64,000 nucleotides of DNA from Echinometra lucunter (GCA_029962745.1 CM057151.1:39221136-39285135); one strand, 5' to 3'. Shown: positions 50,293 through 61,994, numbered from the stretch's first letter. The notes: generated by a model from the letters alone, not told the origin. Made by a program: numbers and translations.

Positions 50293-51707
50293 CAGCTAGA
50301 GATAGCTGCACACTAGAATTCTTGTTTTGATGTTTTCGTTCAATTTTCTATATCGTTCCAGATAGCTGTATCCAGCCCCCAAAAGAATCAATATCATGAG
50401 ATTTTTTGAGGGCCTGGATTTTCCGAAAAGGTTTATGTATCTCAAAGACTCGATCAGCGCATTTTTTCAGTTTAAACATTTCAGGTTTAAAGCTGTGAAA
50501 TGTATAAACGTTTGGGTATACATGATGAGGATTCGATCATATTTTGAAACGGTCCCTTTCGTGTCAACATATGACTTACACAACCTTTAGAGTCATATAT
50601 GTTGTCAACGAGTCGTTTCACAACGACAGCTGAAAATTTGTCAAGAAGATTGAGGCGGTGCATCATGATGGAGGGGCTAGGGCGGAATTAACCCCTCTGT
50701 TTCCGACCAAAGTAAACATGCGGCCCTATATAGATAATTATTTGTTAGTAACAGCGTTCTTAGAAACGAAAGAAATAGTGCGTTTTCTTAAGAAAGGTTC
50801 CTCACAAATTTGTTTTTCCATGCCATGGACCTACATAAGCTGAGATGTTTGCCCCCTCCCGAGGCCGAGGTTTGGATACACTACTGCGGCGGGTGACTGA
50901 AAAGGGTCTCCTACCTACGTAATCGGATTGGCCTAGAGACTCAGTGCGCCATTTCATGCTAGAAGCAAGGGTTTGATAGTTTTGATCATTCCTTTTGCAA
51001 TTTTCTTGTGTCAAATGCAGGAAGGTAAGCGTAGAATACTCGGCGTACTGTGATCCCTGAGGCCATATTAGATTCTGATGATCCAAAATATAATATTTCA
51101 CCTCATATCTTCAAGGTATTACCTGTAGAAAGTGCATAACTAGGACATATGTCAGCAAAATCCAGTTTTATGGTTGCCTAGCAACAGAATTTCTTTCTTC
51201 GGGTAATATTATAATGACCCTTAGTTCAGCATCTTATTTTCTACGCACAGTACGATGCGAGATAGTGCATTATTGGCTGATTTTAATAACATTTCCAAAT
51301 TTCCTTTGAACTTCTCATCATATTACATGACGTTCAAATCAAAGCCTGAGAACAACTGGCCTTTAATATTTGTCACCTTTGACCCAGGTGAAGTAAAAGG
51401 GTACCTGGTGGGAAGGAATTTTTCTGATACATGGAGGCTTTTTAAGGATAGCTCGGCAAGAAAGAGGTAACAAATCTGGAGTGATTTGGAAGTACACAAA
51501 GACTTTATAATCCCAAATTTCATGTGATCTGCAAGAACTGACCATCAGTAACATTATGATTTTCACTATGACCAATATATCAACATCATCGTTTAAGCCG
51601 TATTTTCGTTCAAGATTCCTTTTGTAATGCCCTGCATCTAGGCCTACCTATGAATTGATTATGTCTTGCAATGTTATGTATACTGTTTAAACCTTTGTGC
51701 AAGATTG

Positions 51708-51713
<6 letters not shown>
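50293..51713. other. No gene seen
   Basis: Short open frames without domains. I see no mobile-element ends here. Confidence 0.5.
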
Positions 51714-51742
<29 letters not shown>

Positions 51743-51923
51743 GAATAATACCCACGTGTTGGATGATTAATAATGTAGACAGTAATAACTTCAAAAAGAG
51801 TCGAAGGTACTCCATGTGTAAATCCAACAATAAACAATGAACAATAAACAATGAACAATAAAAGCTAATGTTGGATTTACACATGGCGTACCTTCGACTC
51901 TTTTTGAAGTTATTACTGTCTAC

Positions 51924-51952
<29 letters not shown>
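51714..51952. repeat. Large hairpin: 59-bp arms between two (TA)n tracts
   Basis: 51771-51829 and 51869-51927 are reverse complements with a single mismatch. The 39-base spacer is a tandem AACAATGAACAATA repeat. TA microsatellites (about 51713-51739 and 51926-51952) lie on both outer sides, extending the symmetry. Confidence 0.9.
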
Positions 51953-51957
<5 letters not shown>

Positions 51958-52063
51958 CATACATACATATCAACTGCGCTGGGAGGACATTCTTTTGTTC
52001 TATGCCACCAAAATGTCCCGCTAACGGCAGTAAAGTTAAATACAGAGAGAGAGAGAGAGAGGG

Positions 52064-52203
52064 GAAGATGAATAAAGACTCTGTTGAGATAAACATAACT
52101 ATAGTTTCGATATTTCGCCCTTATGGCTTCTTCAGGAAAATAAGAAGAAGCTCTGTGGACGAAATATAGAAAATATATTTGTCTCAACGGAGTCTTTATT
52201 GAT
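52064..52203. repeat. Head-to-head pair of Penelope-like terminal motifs
   Basis: The minus strand of 52132-52064 reads CTGAAGAAGC..AAGGGCGAAA, ending at ACAGAGTCTTTATTC. The plus strand 52150-52203 reads AGAAGCTCTGTGGACGAAAT, ending at ACGGAGTCTTTATTG. Box order resembles CTGA(T/A)GA - stem - GAAA of hammerheads in Penelope-like elements. No adjacent RT or GIY-YIG coding is seen. Confidence 0.4.
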
Positions 52204-52326
52204 TCACTTCTTGTGCTTTTGAGCTTCTGAGCTTATATAAGTAAAATATATATATGCGTGTGGGTGAGGGCCTGTTCGTGTGTGTGTGTGTTAAAATTGT
52301 AACTGCGGCAACATGGATAGTTGTTG

Positions 52327-53044
52327 AGGCTTGTTCAGATATTGGGCGACAAATTCCCGCAACATTTTTAGTGTTCAGATATGGCACGACAAACCACCCA
52401 CTTATGAACGCGCATTAACGCGTCAACTCTCAATGACAATGACAATGACAATGACGATGAAAATGAATTTTCATTTTCCCATGTCACCCTTTTCAAAGGT
52501 ATTGAAGAAAATAAAGTCTAAACATATCAAGTAAAACATAACTTGAAGTAAATTAAACACATCCATATTATTTGGATTAACGAAAATGAAATAGAATAAA
52601 AACAGATGCATAGAGGTTGGACAATTTTAAGTACACAAAAGTGACTATGGATTTCATATGACTTAATTAACTGATTTATAGCAAAAATAAAGACAAATGA
52701 ATAATGTTAAAAAATAGTAAAGCTGAATTGAAATTGGATAGGTACATAAAGCAGTTTAAAAAAAAAGACAAAATTAAGAAAATGGAAAAAAAATAATAAG
52801 AAAATTTAATTGAGCTTAAATAAAAGAGAGTTTCGTCAAAGGTGGCGCAGGCAAACTCATGACAACATATTTTGCGCTAACTTTTAAAGAATTTGATTGG
52901 TCCATAGCTTTTTGCAGCCAGGCTATAAAAGAGATGTGTCCTGCCTTGGCGACATTTTTTTTTTCGCCCCATATCCCACTGATTTGTACACTAAAATGAT
53001 GCGGGAGTGTTTGGGGATTTGTCTCCTCATATCTGAACAAGCCT
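52327..53044. mobile_element. Candidate TIR element, 718 bp
   Basis: AGGCTTGTTCAGATAT begins the left end and, inverted, the right end. The inverted similarity runs about 58-80 bp inward (GACAAAT, TTTTAGTGT). A short (CAATGA)n tract lies at 52431-52456. No ORF with a domain and no clear target duplication, so the superfamily is open. Confidence 0.5.
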
Positions 53045-54580
53045 TTCGAATGCTTGTTTCTTTTTTGTTGTTGTTGTTATTCAGAACACATTGTCTAGTT
53101 TGGCAACAAGCTCACTGTCTGCTGGTGACAAATTGATGTGAGCCATCCGGTTATACTTGATGGTTTCGAAATTAGGTGATTAAATTGCTTTTAGAAAATT
53201 GAATTCCGGTATTATGGATCCACCATTGTGGACAGACACATCAAAGGCTGTTAAAATGAAATCGTTTGAATTGACTTCAGTTAATATTAATGACTTTCTG
53301 GTCGATTTGTTTATCCTCGACTCAGTTTGGCTCTATTTTAATGTTTTATTAATCATTTTAAAACCCAATTTTCCACCCTTAGTGTTATATTCTTGCTTTA
53401 TCATTCTGAATATGAAAATTGCGTGCAGTTTTCCCCTTGCATAAAAAATTATAATCAAATGAAAAGCATTGCTTTTGGGTTATACGTCCTCTGTTAAATT
53501 CTAAACTAAAATTTTGACCTCATTTAATACAAACAGTTCCATAAAAAATGGGTTGTCTCATTTTCTTATTTTTCTGCTGTGATCATGGTCCAGACAAATT
53601 TCCAATGTGACATTCGTTTCGTGTATACATTTATTTACATCGAAATAATATTACACTAATTCATAAAACACAGATCTATTTATTTTTGTAATTGCAGGAT
53701 TAGTAGGTTGCCAGTAAAAGCCTATTCTTGTATGTTTTATGATGAAATATATGCCCGCCATCAAACTGGGGGATCAAAGGGGGATGGGGATGGGCGTGGG
53801 TGATTAATACTTCGAGTGCTTAGGTACCATCGAAATTAATGTGCAGACTTTACTGATTTGTTTTCAGGGACCTTAAAAGGGGTGCGCAAATGAAGGTTGC
53901 ATCCTATGTATTATATGCCACAGCTCGTCTAAATTCCCAGAAGACAGTTTAAACAATGAAGAGAAATAATGTAAGTGATGTCATGCGGTATGCTTTGCAT
54001 CATCGCCTTCCAATAATTGATATCGATGTGACGTTAAAACTGGAGGAATTTTATTTGTATTTTTTTTTACATTAGTTTAAAAAAACCAACCAACAAACAG
54101 TATGACAGTAGTAAGGAATAGATTCGAGCCTTATCTCCTCTTCTTTCTTTTCTCCATCCAATCACTTCATCCCTTCGTCCTGTCAACAGATTTCAAATTT
54201 CCCTCCCTTTCTCATTTTCATCGAGATGCTGGGTGGACCCGATCCAAAACGACAACATTGACTTTTGCTTGAATGTATACATCCCTGGCCCCTTTCAAAC
54301 GCAGTCGTGTATACATGGTATAGTGTAAAGTGAAAGAAAATTTGGCTTGCAGTATTGTGTTTTTGTGTCCCCTTGTAAACATTGAAAACAAAATTAAAAT
54401 GAAAAACTAACTGAAGATGAAGGCAAGGGGGTTTGATTTTTTTTCTTCTGAATCTTGCCACCACTTTTACAAATACTCAACTCTATCATCCCCTGAATCT
54501 CTCTATATAGTTCCTTCTTTGTCATCTCTTCCTCTTTCTTTCACCCATTCCTTTCATCTACTTCTGCTCTGCCTCACCTC
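53045..54580. other. No gene seen
   Basis: AT-rich intergenic sequence. Short ORFs have no recognisable content. Confidence 0.5.
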
Positions 54581-54582
54581 TT

Positions 54583-54743
54583 GCTACCTGGTGTAGTGGT
54601 CAAGGCTCTTGCTTCTCATACGAGAGGACCTGGGTTCGATCCTCACCCTGTGCTTACATCTTTGAGCAAGGCGTTTTGCTCACATGTGTCCCTCTTAACA
54701 GAGGTGTATTATGACACAAAAAGCAACAACAAACAGAGGTGTA
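54583..54743 (+). mobile_element. tRNA-derived SINE
   Basis: About 54588-54650 looks like a tRNA: an A-box-like TGTAGTGGTCAAGG, an anticodon-arm-like CTTCTCATACGAGAGG, and a B box GGTTCGATCC. It is followed by the unrelated body TTTGAGCAAGGCGTTTTGCT. It lacks an intact acceptor stem, so it is a SINE head and not a tRNA gene. ACAGAGGTGTATT occurs twice nearby (54699, 54734) and may be a duplication. Confidence 0.6.
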
Positions 54744-55162
54744 TTGACCCACAGCAGTACAGAACTTTCTTGAGGTCTAAATCAATCATCTTCAATCCTC
54801 AAATTGGCAATACAAATTATTTTTTTTCCACGTTTTACATAGCTTGAAAAAAATAAATATGGATATAACATAAACCAAAATGAAATATAATTGTAAAATT
54901 GAATCAGAAATTGCCAATTTGAACACAGAAATAGTAATTATATATTGTTCACTGCGTTGCCAATTTAAAGACTTTTATGATTAGTTACACTTAAACTGCT
55001 CTAATTCGAGAACGCCACACCATACAGCGATGGGAATGGGCTAAAATTTGTCCGTGCATTTTTCTCTTTCTGCTCATGTATGATATGTACTGCCCAACAT
55101 TCTGGACCAACAGATACTGCAAAAGCGTCTCCTAAAGGTGACACTGTACCTCTGTGGGTTAA
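54744..55162. mobile_element. TTAA-type MITE, sibling of 37394-37810
   Basis: Starts CCCACAGCAGTACAG and ends with the complement of CCCACAGAGGTACAG, 411 bp against 409 bp in the sibling. The right flank is TTAA; the left is TTGA, one base off. Internal blocks match the sibling (ATTGGCAAT, TTGCCAATTTAAAGACTTTT, TTTCTGCTCATGTAT). Confidence 0.65.
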
Positions 55163-55199
55163 AAGGGTATTGCTGGGATAATGACCCGCAGGGGGAGCA

Positions 55200-55607
55200 G
55201 CATTAACTCCCCGCGAAATAAGACCCTATAGTTCTCGTATCATTCTTATTATTGTTATCAAGTTATTAGTATCATTATTGCTATGTTCGCATGTAATGCT
55301 GGATTGTACAGGTGAATGTATGAAATTAGTTTTGGTTTACTCTACATACCTTAGTTTGATTTTCCGTCTCGCACTGTATTACACATAATCATCATAATTA
55401 CCTAGGTTTCTCTTACGGGAGCCTAATCTATATGCTTTTTATTTAGACTCCCCACTTTTTTACATTTTCTATTTTGTGCTGTATTGTCCATCCGGGAATA
55501 TTTTTTCTTACCATATGATTATGAAATTATGCATTATATTTTTGTCAAATGTGAATGATGAAAAAAGTGGAACAAATAAAATTCATTTCAGTTCAATTCA
55601 ATTCAGT
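55200..55607 (+). mobile_element. LINE 3' UTR with (TTCAA)n tail
   Basis: Plus-strand sequence ending AACAAATAAAATTCATTTC, then TTCAATTCAATTC. This is the typical polyadenylation-like end and short tandem tail of invertebrate LINEs. No coding part remains upstream. Confidence 0.45.
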
Positions 55608-55832
55608 CATTATTATCATTATCATTTTTATTATCATCAGGCTATTATTATCATTGTTATTGTTATTATTATTATTATTATTATTACTATTATTATTATT
55701 ATTATTATCATTATTATTATTATCATCATCATTATTATTATCATTATTATCATTTTTTAAATTGTTATTATTATCTTCATTATTATCACCATCATCATCA
55801 TGATTATCTTTAGCATTATCATCACCATCATC
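55608..55832. repeat. (ATT)n/(ATC)n trinucleotide microsatellite
   Basis: More than 200 bases of ATT/ATC repeats starting right after the LINE tail. All long open frames here are repeat artefacts. Confidence 0.95.
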
Positions 55833-56087
55833 CCTTTCCACATTCTTCTGGGTTTGTCATCAAACTATCTCGTCCTTGTACTGCTGTCGGATACCGCCTA
55901 CCTCGTTCGGCATGTTCAGTAAATTTATAATAAGATGGAATGTCTCTTCCAGAACCATAATGATTGCCAACGGGAATATATCGTGAGCGGCAACGCCATG
56001 ATAACCGCCAGCAAAGCCATTTTAATGATGTGTCATATTCCTCGTGAGTCTATATAGGAGTGTATCCATACGTACTTATTTTCCTGG

Positions 56088-56271
56088 GGGCTGTTTCATA
56101 AAGCTGTTCGTAAGTTATGAACGACTTTACGCACGACTGGTGATACCTTCTTGTGCTACATGTAAATGAATGAGAATCTGATTAGCACCCAAGAAGGTAT
56201 CACCAGTCGTTCGTAAAGTCGTTCGTAACTTAAGAGAAAAACTTTATGAAACACCCCCCCCCCCCCCCTGA
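56088..56271. mobile_element. Foldback MITE, 184 bp, 8-bp target duplication
   Basis: 56086-56153 and 56190-56257 are imperfect inverted repeats (TTTCATAAAG, CGTAAGTT, GAACGACTTTACG, CGACTGGTGATACC). The element folds almost end to end. TTTCCTGG flanks it on both sides (56080-56087, 56272-56279). The right end has an expanded C run. Confidence 0.8.
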
Positions 56272-56526
56272 TTTCCTGGTCTGCAAAATTCTATCTGTTG
56301 AAGCTACAAATCAGGGGGGAAAAGTCAATACATGACTTGTATGGCATGTATGGATAGCAATGATCCATAAGCCTGCTGCTTGAAATTTAAGAAAAGATTT
56401 CTGTCCTCAACACATTAATCTCTTTCAAACATGTTCTAATCACAAATTACACAGCCGAACAAGTGTCGTGAAAGATGATAGGTATTGCAGAGATAGCCCT
56501 ACGTCTTTTTCATCTGATTTAAAGGC

Positions 56527-58350
56527 TTCAGTTTTAGTTTCAGTTTCTTTCATATTTCACAGTCATTACATAATAAGGAATAGACAATATAATGCATGAA
56601 TGTACACATGTAAACAAACAAATACGGTGGATATAACATATAGAAATGTAACTACAATTGCATGGTGTTTTAAATGAAATCAGATAAGTAAATTTGTGGT
56701 GAAATATGAGGGAATCTATTCAAAAAGCTAAGTTTGTAAGTTATAAATTCCTGTACAAATTAATAAGAGCAGGCTATTTTACTTTATTACTACTATCAGA
56801 TAAAAATTTTTTTAAAAAGAGAAAAAGTAGGGGAGGCGAGAATAAGGCGGAGGACATGTATCATCAAAATTAAGATGAAATGAAAAGTAATAACAAGGAT
56901 ACATTAAGGAGTCGTAGGATGGGTATTAAGGTAAGCGTTTTAAAGGGACAATTGTAATCTACGCTTAAAGGTGTATAACCTTTAAGAGATCAGTCCACAA
57001 TAGTGGTCTAGTGACGATTATTGTATTGTGTGAAAAAAACAATACGTGTGAAGTGATAAGAATGGCTTTCAGGATAGGAATGGATTGCAAATACATTGTA
57101 AACAGGGAAGACACGGGGTAGGGTAACTCACGTCTTGTGTATGGAAACAAAATTCCCAATTCCCAAGAGTAAAGATCGTGTAGCTGAAGATTTTTTTTTT
57201 CATGAGTAAAAGAATGGGACTATGTGAGTCCGGTACCTTGTGTTATTAATTATTCTGATTAATCGCTTTTGTATGTGAAAAAGTTCATTGATGAGGAATG
57301 TGGCGCTATTCCCCCACGCAAGGATTCCGTAATTCAAATGAGGTAAGATAAGTGTAAAATACAAAGAGATCAGGACATAGGTAGGGAGTGAAGTTTTGAG
57401 TTTACCAATGAGCAAGCATTTCTAGATATTAGTTGGCTAATATAATTTATGCGAGTTTTTCGTGATAGCTTGTTGTCGATATATGAATAGTGAATGAAAG
57501 AAAGAAAGAATGAATTAATGATTTTGTTCCCCAAAATCACAGTGATACATTACATCTTGACAAATATCACAATGATACATGCATCTTGGTAAAGGGAAGT
57601 AATAAACAGCATCATACTAATCGAAGTTAGCCCCATAAAGTTGATAACATGAATCAATATCAGCATACTGATTGAAATGTACATCTCTTATATCTTTTTA
57701 AAATAACACATTATACAATATTTACAACAACAATGATAGAAATAACCATAACAACAACAAGAATAATAATAATAACAACGAATAACAAGTGAGCTTAAAA
57801 TCGATAAAATGAATAACAATGACCTGCACAAACATTTCAATATCACATGGTGAAATATCACGGGCAAGATTTGGGCCAATGTCCACAAAACAGTCATTTA
57901 AGATTTTAGCTGTCATTGTTAATGAGTCCTGTACATTTCGGATTAATAAGCAGTATATGTTAATAATTGACGGTAAATTTGATTTCTTGTTTATCACATT
58001 ATTTATGACCTTCCATGTACTCTTAACTTCGCATTTGTTAATTTTGAACTGCCTATAGAGAAGTAATCTTTTTTTGCTGCTCGTAGCAGTGATTATAAGG
58101 CATGAAAGGGTGAACAAATTGAGTATATAGGCTTACATCGCTCAGATTTCGTTTTCTTATATTTGAAATAAAGGTGATTTTTCCTATTGATGGATTGGAG
58201 AAGAGAATTTTTAATCGAGGGACATCTTGGGACTTTTTTGTAATTCAGACGAGTACATGTAGATTTTAAGGCAAGAAGGTATTTTACAAGTTCGTGAATG
58301 TCTCTATAAAAGTATTGAATGATTCATTAGCGTCGACGTGGCTGTACACC
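56527..58350 (-). pseudogene. LINE (CR1/Jockey-like) RT remnant with 3' tail
   Basis: Minus strand, in order: a pre-RT linker (about 58340-57800; TWKVINNVINKKS and DCFVDIGPNLA, where an endonuclease-RT linker normally lies); a gap where the catalytic palm should be; then LYFTLILPHLNYGILAWG and IQKRLIRII (57390-57240) from the thumb region; then a frameshifted C-terminus (57180-56980, HDLYSWELG). A 3' UTR ends near 56527 in a GAAACTGAAACTAAAACTG tail. Stops, frameshifts and loss of the catalytic block make it dead. Confidence 0.75.
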
Positions 58351-59289
58351 TGAGACCAGTTCGTGTGTACTATAACTTTGATCGTGTTTTAACTTCGTCT
58401 TGAAATACCACTTCTGCCTGTCTGCACATTAAGAAAATGTGAACTGTAGATTCGACCAAAATATATAGATAAGACAGTCTTTTTGCTCCTTTGCCGAAGG
58501 TTATCTAAAAAATAAAATCTGTGCCGCTCTGTTTTCAAATGATATTCTCCAAGTTTTCCATTTCCGTCTTTCATTACGGCTTGAGGAAAATAGTTAAGGC
58601 CTCGTATGCACTCATCCTATCCAAGGTGTCGTTCCAGTGCCCTAGGCATTATATCATCAGATGCAATATCCTCATAAATTGTAACAAATTTCATGGTAAG
58701 ATTTCTCTAGGATGTGTGGTTCAACTCTTCCCCATTCTCTCTCGCGCTCTCTCTAAATGCATAGCTTACAGCTTTAATTCACAAAGCTTTTGCTCAATTC
58801 GTTGGTTGACTGAGTGTTATTTTGTTTGAAAATAAGAAAATGTACTTTTCTGCAGAGTGGAAAATCGTTGTTAAGGTGCTCCATTTCGTATATATTGCAA
58901 AATGTTCTAAAGATGACAATGCGTAAACAAATACGTTGTATCAATCAAGAGAGAATCTAATGAAATCTTGAAAAGGGCCATTTCCTTTGAATTAAGTAAA
59001 GATATGACAACTAGGTTACAAAAAACTGAAAACAAACGAGCAAAAATATGTCGAAAAATAAACAATTACAATCCTGTGCATGATTCTACACATATGAACA
59101 TCATCTTTAAAATGTGAAATTTAAAGCACCTTAGTCGTATTGGTATTTTCATTATTTGGCTATTTTTCAAGTTGAGGAAATCTGACGAAACTTTTGTCCT
59201 TTTCGTTTGTTATTTCTATCGTTATTCTCTTATTTTTCGGGGTAGGGGTAATTAGAGAGTAACGCTGTCCCCAAACTAGCCTTTATTCT
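58351..59289. other. No gene seen
   Basis: Possible further decayed LINE sequence up to about 58580 on the minus strand, but no motif is clear. The remainder is AT-rich and empty. Confidence 0.45.
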
Positions 59290-59701
59290 TTTACTTTTTT
59301 CGCCTTTATTTCACAATTATATTCATGGCATACCGGCACCTCCAATCAGAGAAAATGGCACATAACCCTCTGCTCTCTCAGAAAAGCATTAGATTTAGGA
59401 TTGACGTCACCCTAATTTCCATCACTCGATAAATACGTTCTTCATGGGGAAAATTTTTTTAGCTTCAGTGAAAGATGTCGATCGCTAAAAGGTATAGGGA
59501 GATTTATACTCACAAAATTAAAAAAAAAATGTTGACAATTGTATCCAGGGGATCCAAGAAATCTCCAATGAAATACGTTAATATTGTCGAAATTGAAGCC
59601 AAAAATATGCAATTATAAAAAGTGGATGAACTTTATCGAAAGATATTTTTTGTTTTTTGTTTGTTGTTGCCGTTTTTCACTTTTCTTTACCTCTCTCTCT
59701 C

Positions 59702-59747
<46 letters not shown>

Positions 59748-60022
59748 GGGGGGGGGGGGGGGGGAGGGCGTGTGCGTAATAAAAACGATGGACTTTACTT
59801 TCCCCTCATTTTTATATTTTCATCGCACCTTCTTACAGTATGCCTGCACCTCAAATCCAAGAAAATGGGACTTTGCCCTCCGTTTTCTCAGAAAAGCATT
59901 TGAATTTGTAGGAGAAGACTGACATCACCTTTCCTTTACTCGATAAATGCGCTCTCATGTGTGCATGATTTTCGGCTCCGGTGATAGATGTCGATCGTTA
60001 AAAGGTATAGGGGAATTTATGC
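59290..60022. repeat. Diverged tandem duplication (about 520-bp offset)
   Basis: 59290-59510 and 59808-60022 align in the same direction: CAGAAAAGCATT, GAC(A/G)TCACC, ACTCGATAAAT, AGATGTCGATCG, TAAAAGGTATAGGG. A (CT)n tract and a G run (59694-59765) lie between the copies. Confidence 0.7.
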
Positions 60023-60361
60023 TCACTCGTAAAAGCATGCGGCAAATCACCCAAGAATTAGATCCGACCCATTTCCCCGTATAAGCGTCTTCAGGAAGAA
60101 GAAAGCCTTTCATCTGCATGCTAATGAGATGGGGAACCATATAAAAAGTAAATAATGTAATACTTAACTCTGACATCTCATCGGAGTTATAAATTTTACA
60201 AAGGCTAAAATCCATTCAAGAAAGATAGAAACAAACAAAGTGAAACACTGACACGTACACGCACTGATTATGATGACTTATGTCAGCATTATCAGGATCA
60301 TGAGGATTATGTTTCTCATAATTCCTGTCATCGTTGCCTGAATGGGAGAGTCCCTAGTTTG

Positions 60362-60388
60362 CAGTGGCGGCGATTTCATGTAACGAGT

Positions 60389-60422
<34 letters not shown>

Positions 60423-60741
60423 CGGAAACACCGAAAGTCACCGCCGAAAACTGTTTTGAGAAGTGGAACGGGGGGGGGGGGATGATTGTTATTATGCGAG
60501 CGAGCACAGCGAGCAAGCTAAAAATAACCACAAAAAATAATTAAATAAGCCTCATTTTGCCATCAAAATACACTCTAGGTCTAAAAAATATTGAAGTGCT
60601 TGACCTAAATTTGGTCACCTGACTAAATAGAAAGATGTAGATATTGAGCTTTATAAATGGGGGGGGGGGGGGGGGGGGGGGGGGACATGTCCCCCCGTCC
60701 CCCCCCCCCCCCCCCCCCCCCCCCCAGGATCGCTGCCTTTT
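60362..60741. mobile_element. hAT-like MITE, 380 bp, 8-bp target duplication
   Basis: CTAGTTTG at 60354-60361 and 60742-60749 flank it. Starts CAGTGGCGGCGAT and ends ATCGCTGCCTTTT, so the inner termini GGC(G/A)GCGAT are inverted. It has four long G or C runs and the motif GCGAGCGAGCACAGCGAGC at 60496-60514. No coding content. Confidence 0.75.
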
Positions 60742-60749
60742 CTAGTTTG

Positions 60750-61994
60750 GCCATCTCACTAGATAGACAGACGAATGCTATAGATTCTGCCCGGAGACAC
60801 AGTCGCAATACAATTGAATTGAAACCTGTATTAAAATAAATATTTGTCTCTGAGAGGTAAAAGTGTTCTTCTAAATTCTCGTGAATTGCACAAACAGATC
60901 AATCCAAACGCAGGAAGAAAAAAATGAGAGAAATTTAATGAGTGTATTTTTTGAAAGAGATTTTAGTTTGGCGCCTGGAACCCTGAGGCAAATCAGCCAA
61001 ATAATTTGAGTGAGCGAGCATTAGCAGAAATCTGCGATGGAAGGTGACATAAAACAACAATAACAACAACAAAAGCAACAACAAGAAGGTCCTCACCTTT
61101 CTGTGAATGCCTTTTTTCCCCCCTCGGAATTTACTATCATCAAAGAATGAAATATCGTTGAGGGGTCCATATTGTGCCTCCAGGATTTCCTCGCAAATTC
61201 AAAGGTGACACGAACTGACTTGAAACCTCGAATCAACTTCGGGTTTTGCCATAACTCCCAGAAAACAGTTACCTTAAAGTTTCCATTACTGTAATTGAGC
61301 GTGATGGTGTGATGGCGAAAAGAAAAAGATTGATTGAAACAAGTGAAACTCATCATTTACACAAATAAAAACCTCAGCTTCCGATCTACAACTTGAGATT
61401 AGCTCAAGGACTAAAAAGTTTCTGAAATGTGATGCGTTGTGATCGTATTGAGAGATATGGAACACGTGCATCAAGAGAAAGAAAATAAGGCAGGTGCGGG
61501 AAGATACATTATCTTCTGGAGTTACCATCGCCGTCCGTTTAATACTGACACTTTCAGGGGCGTTGCCAAACGGGGGTTTAAGGATATATGCCCCCTTCCA
61601 AGATTTAAAAAAGAGAGAGAGAATGAAAGAAATGAAGACTTGGGAGGATTGGGAGGCAAAGTGAAAAGAAAACGAACAGAAATCTTCTATCAGTCGACCG
61701 TCATTTTGTTTTCCATTTCATTTCTGTAGAGGTCCCGGGTCGCCCGATGAGACCTGTCATGCCACTGAACACAATACTCTTCAGTGTCTAATTCATCCAT
61801 ATGCAACAGAGATTGGTAACAAACAAAAAACAGCAACTAGCAGACCCACAGTAATGGGTGTGTAATAATCTCATAGTTCGATTATTGTGTCCCACTCATT
61901 TGTTTGTTCGGGCTTTAAATTTAGATGAATGGAAAAACTACAAACAAATATGTAAGTTATTTTTCAAAGACAAATTTGAAAAGCCTTAAATGAT
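60750..61994. other. No gene seen
   Basis: A CAGGGGCGTTGCC motif at 61555 resembles a hAT-like end, but no partner end was found. Other open frames are nondescript. Confidence 0.45.

Noticed and set aside
54588..54650. tRNA gene
   Set aside because: A and B boxes are present but the acceptor stem does not pair and a SINE body follows.
55476..55841. Ile-, Leu- or Asn/Asp-rich open frames
   Set aside because: Frame shadows of the (ATT)n/(ATC)n microsatellite.
61555..61780. Another CAGGGGCG hAT-like element
   Set aside because: Only one possible end (61555) is visible; no inverted partner or 8-bp repeat was found.
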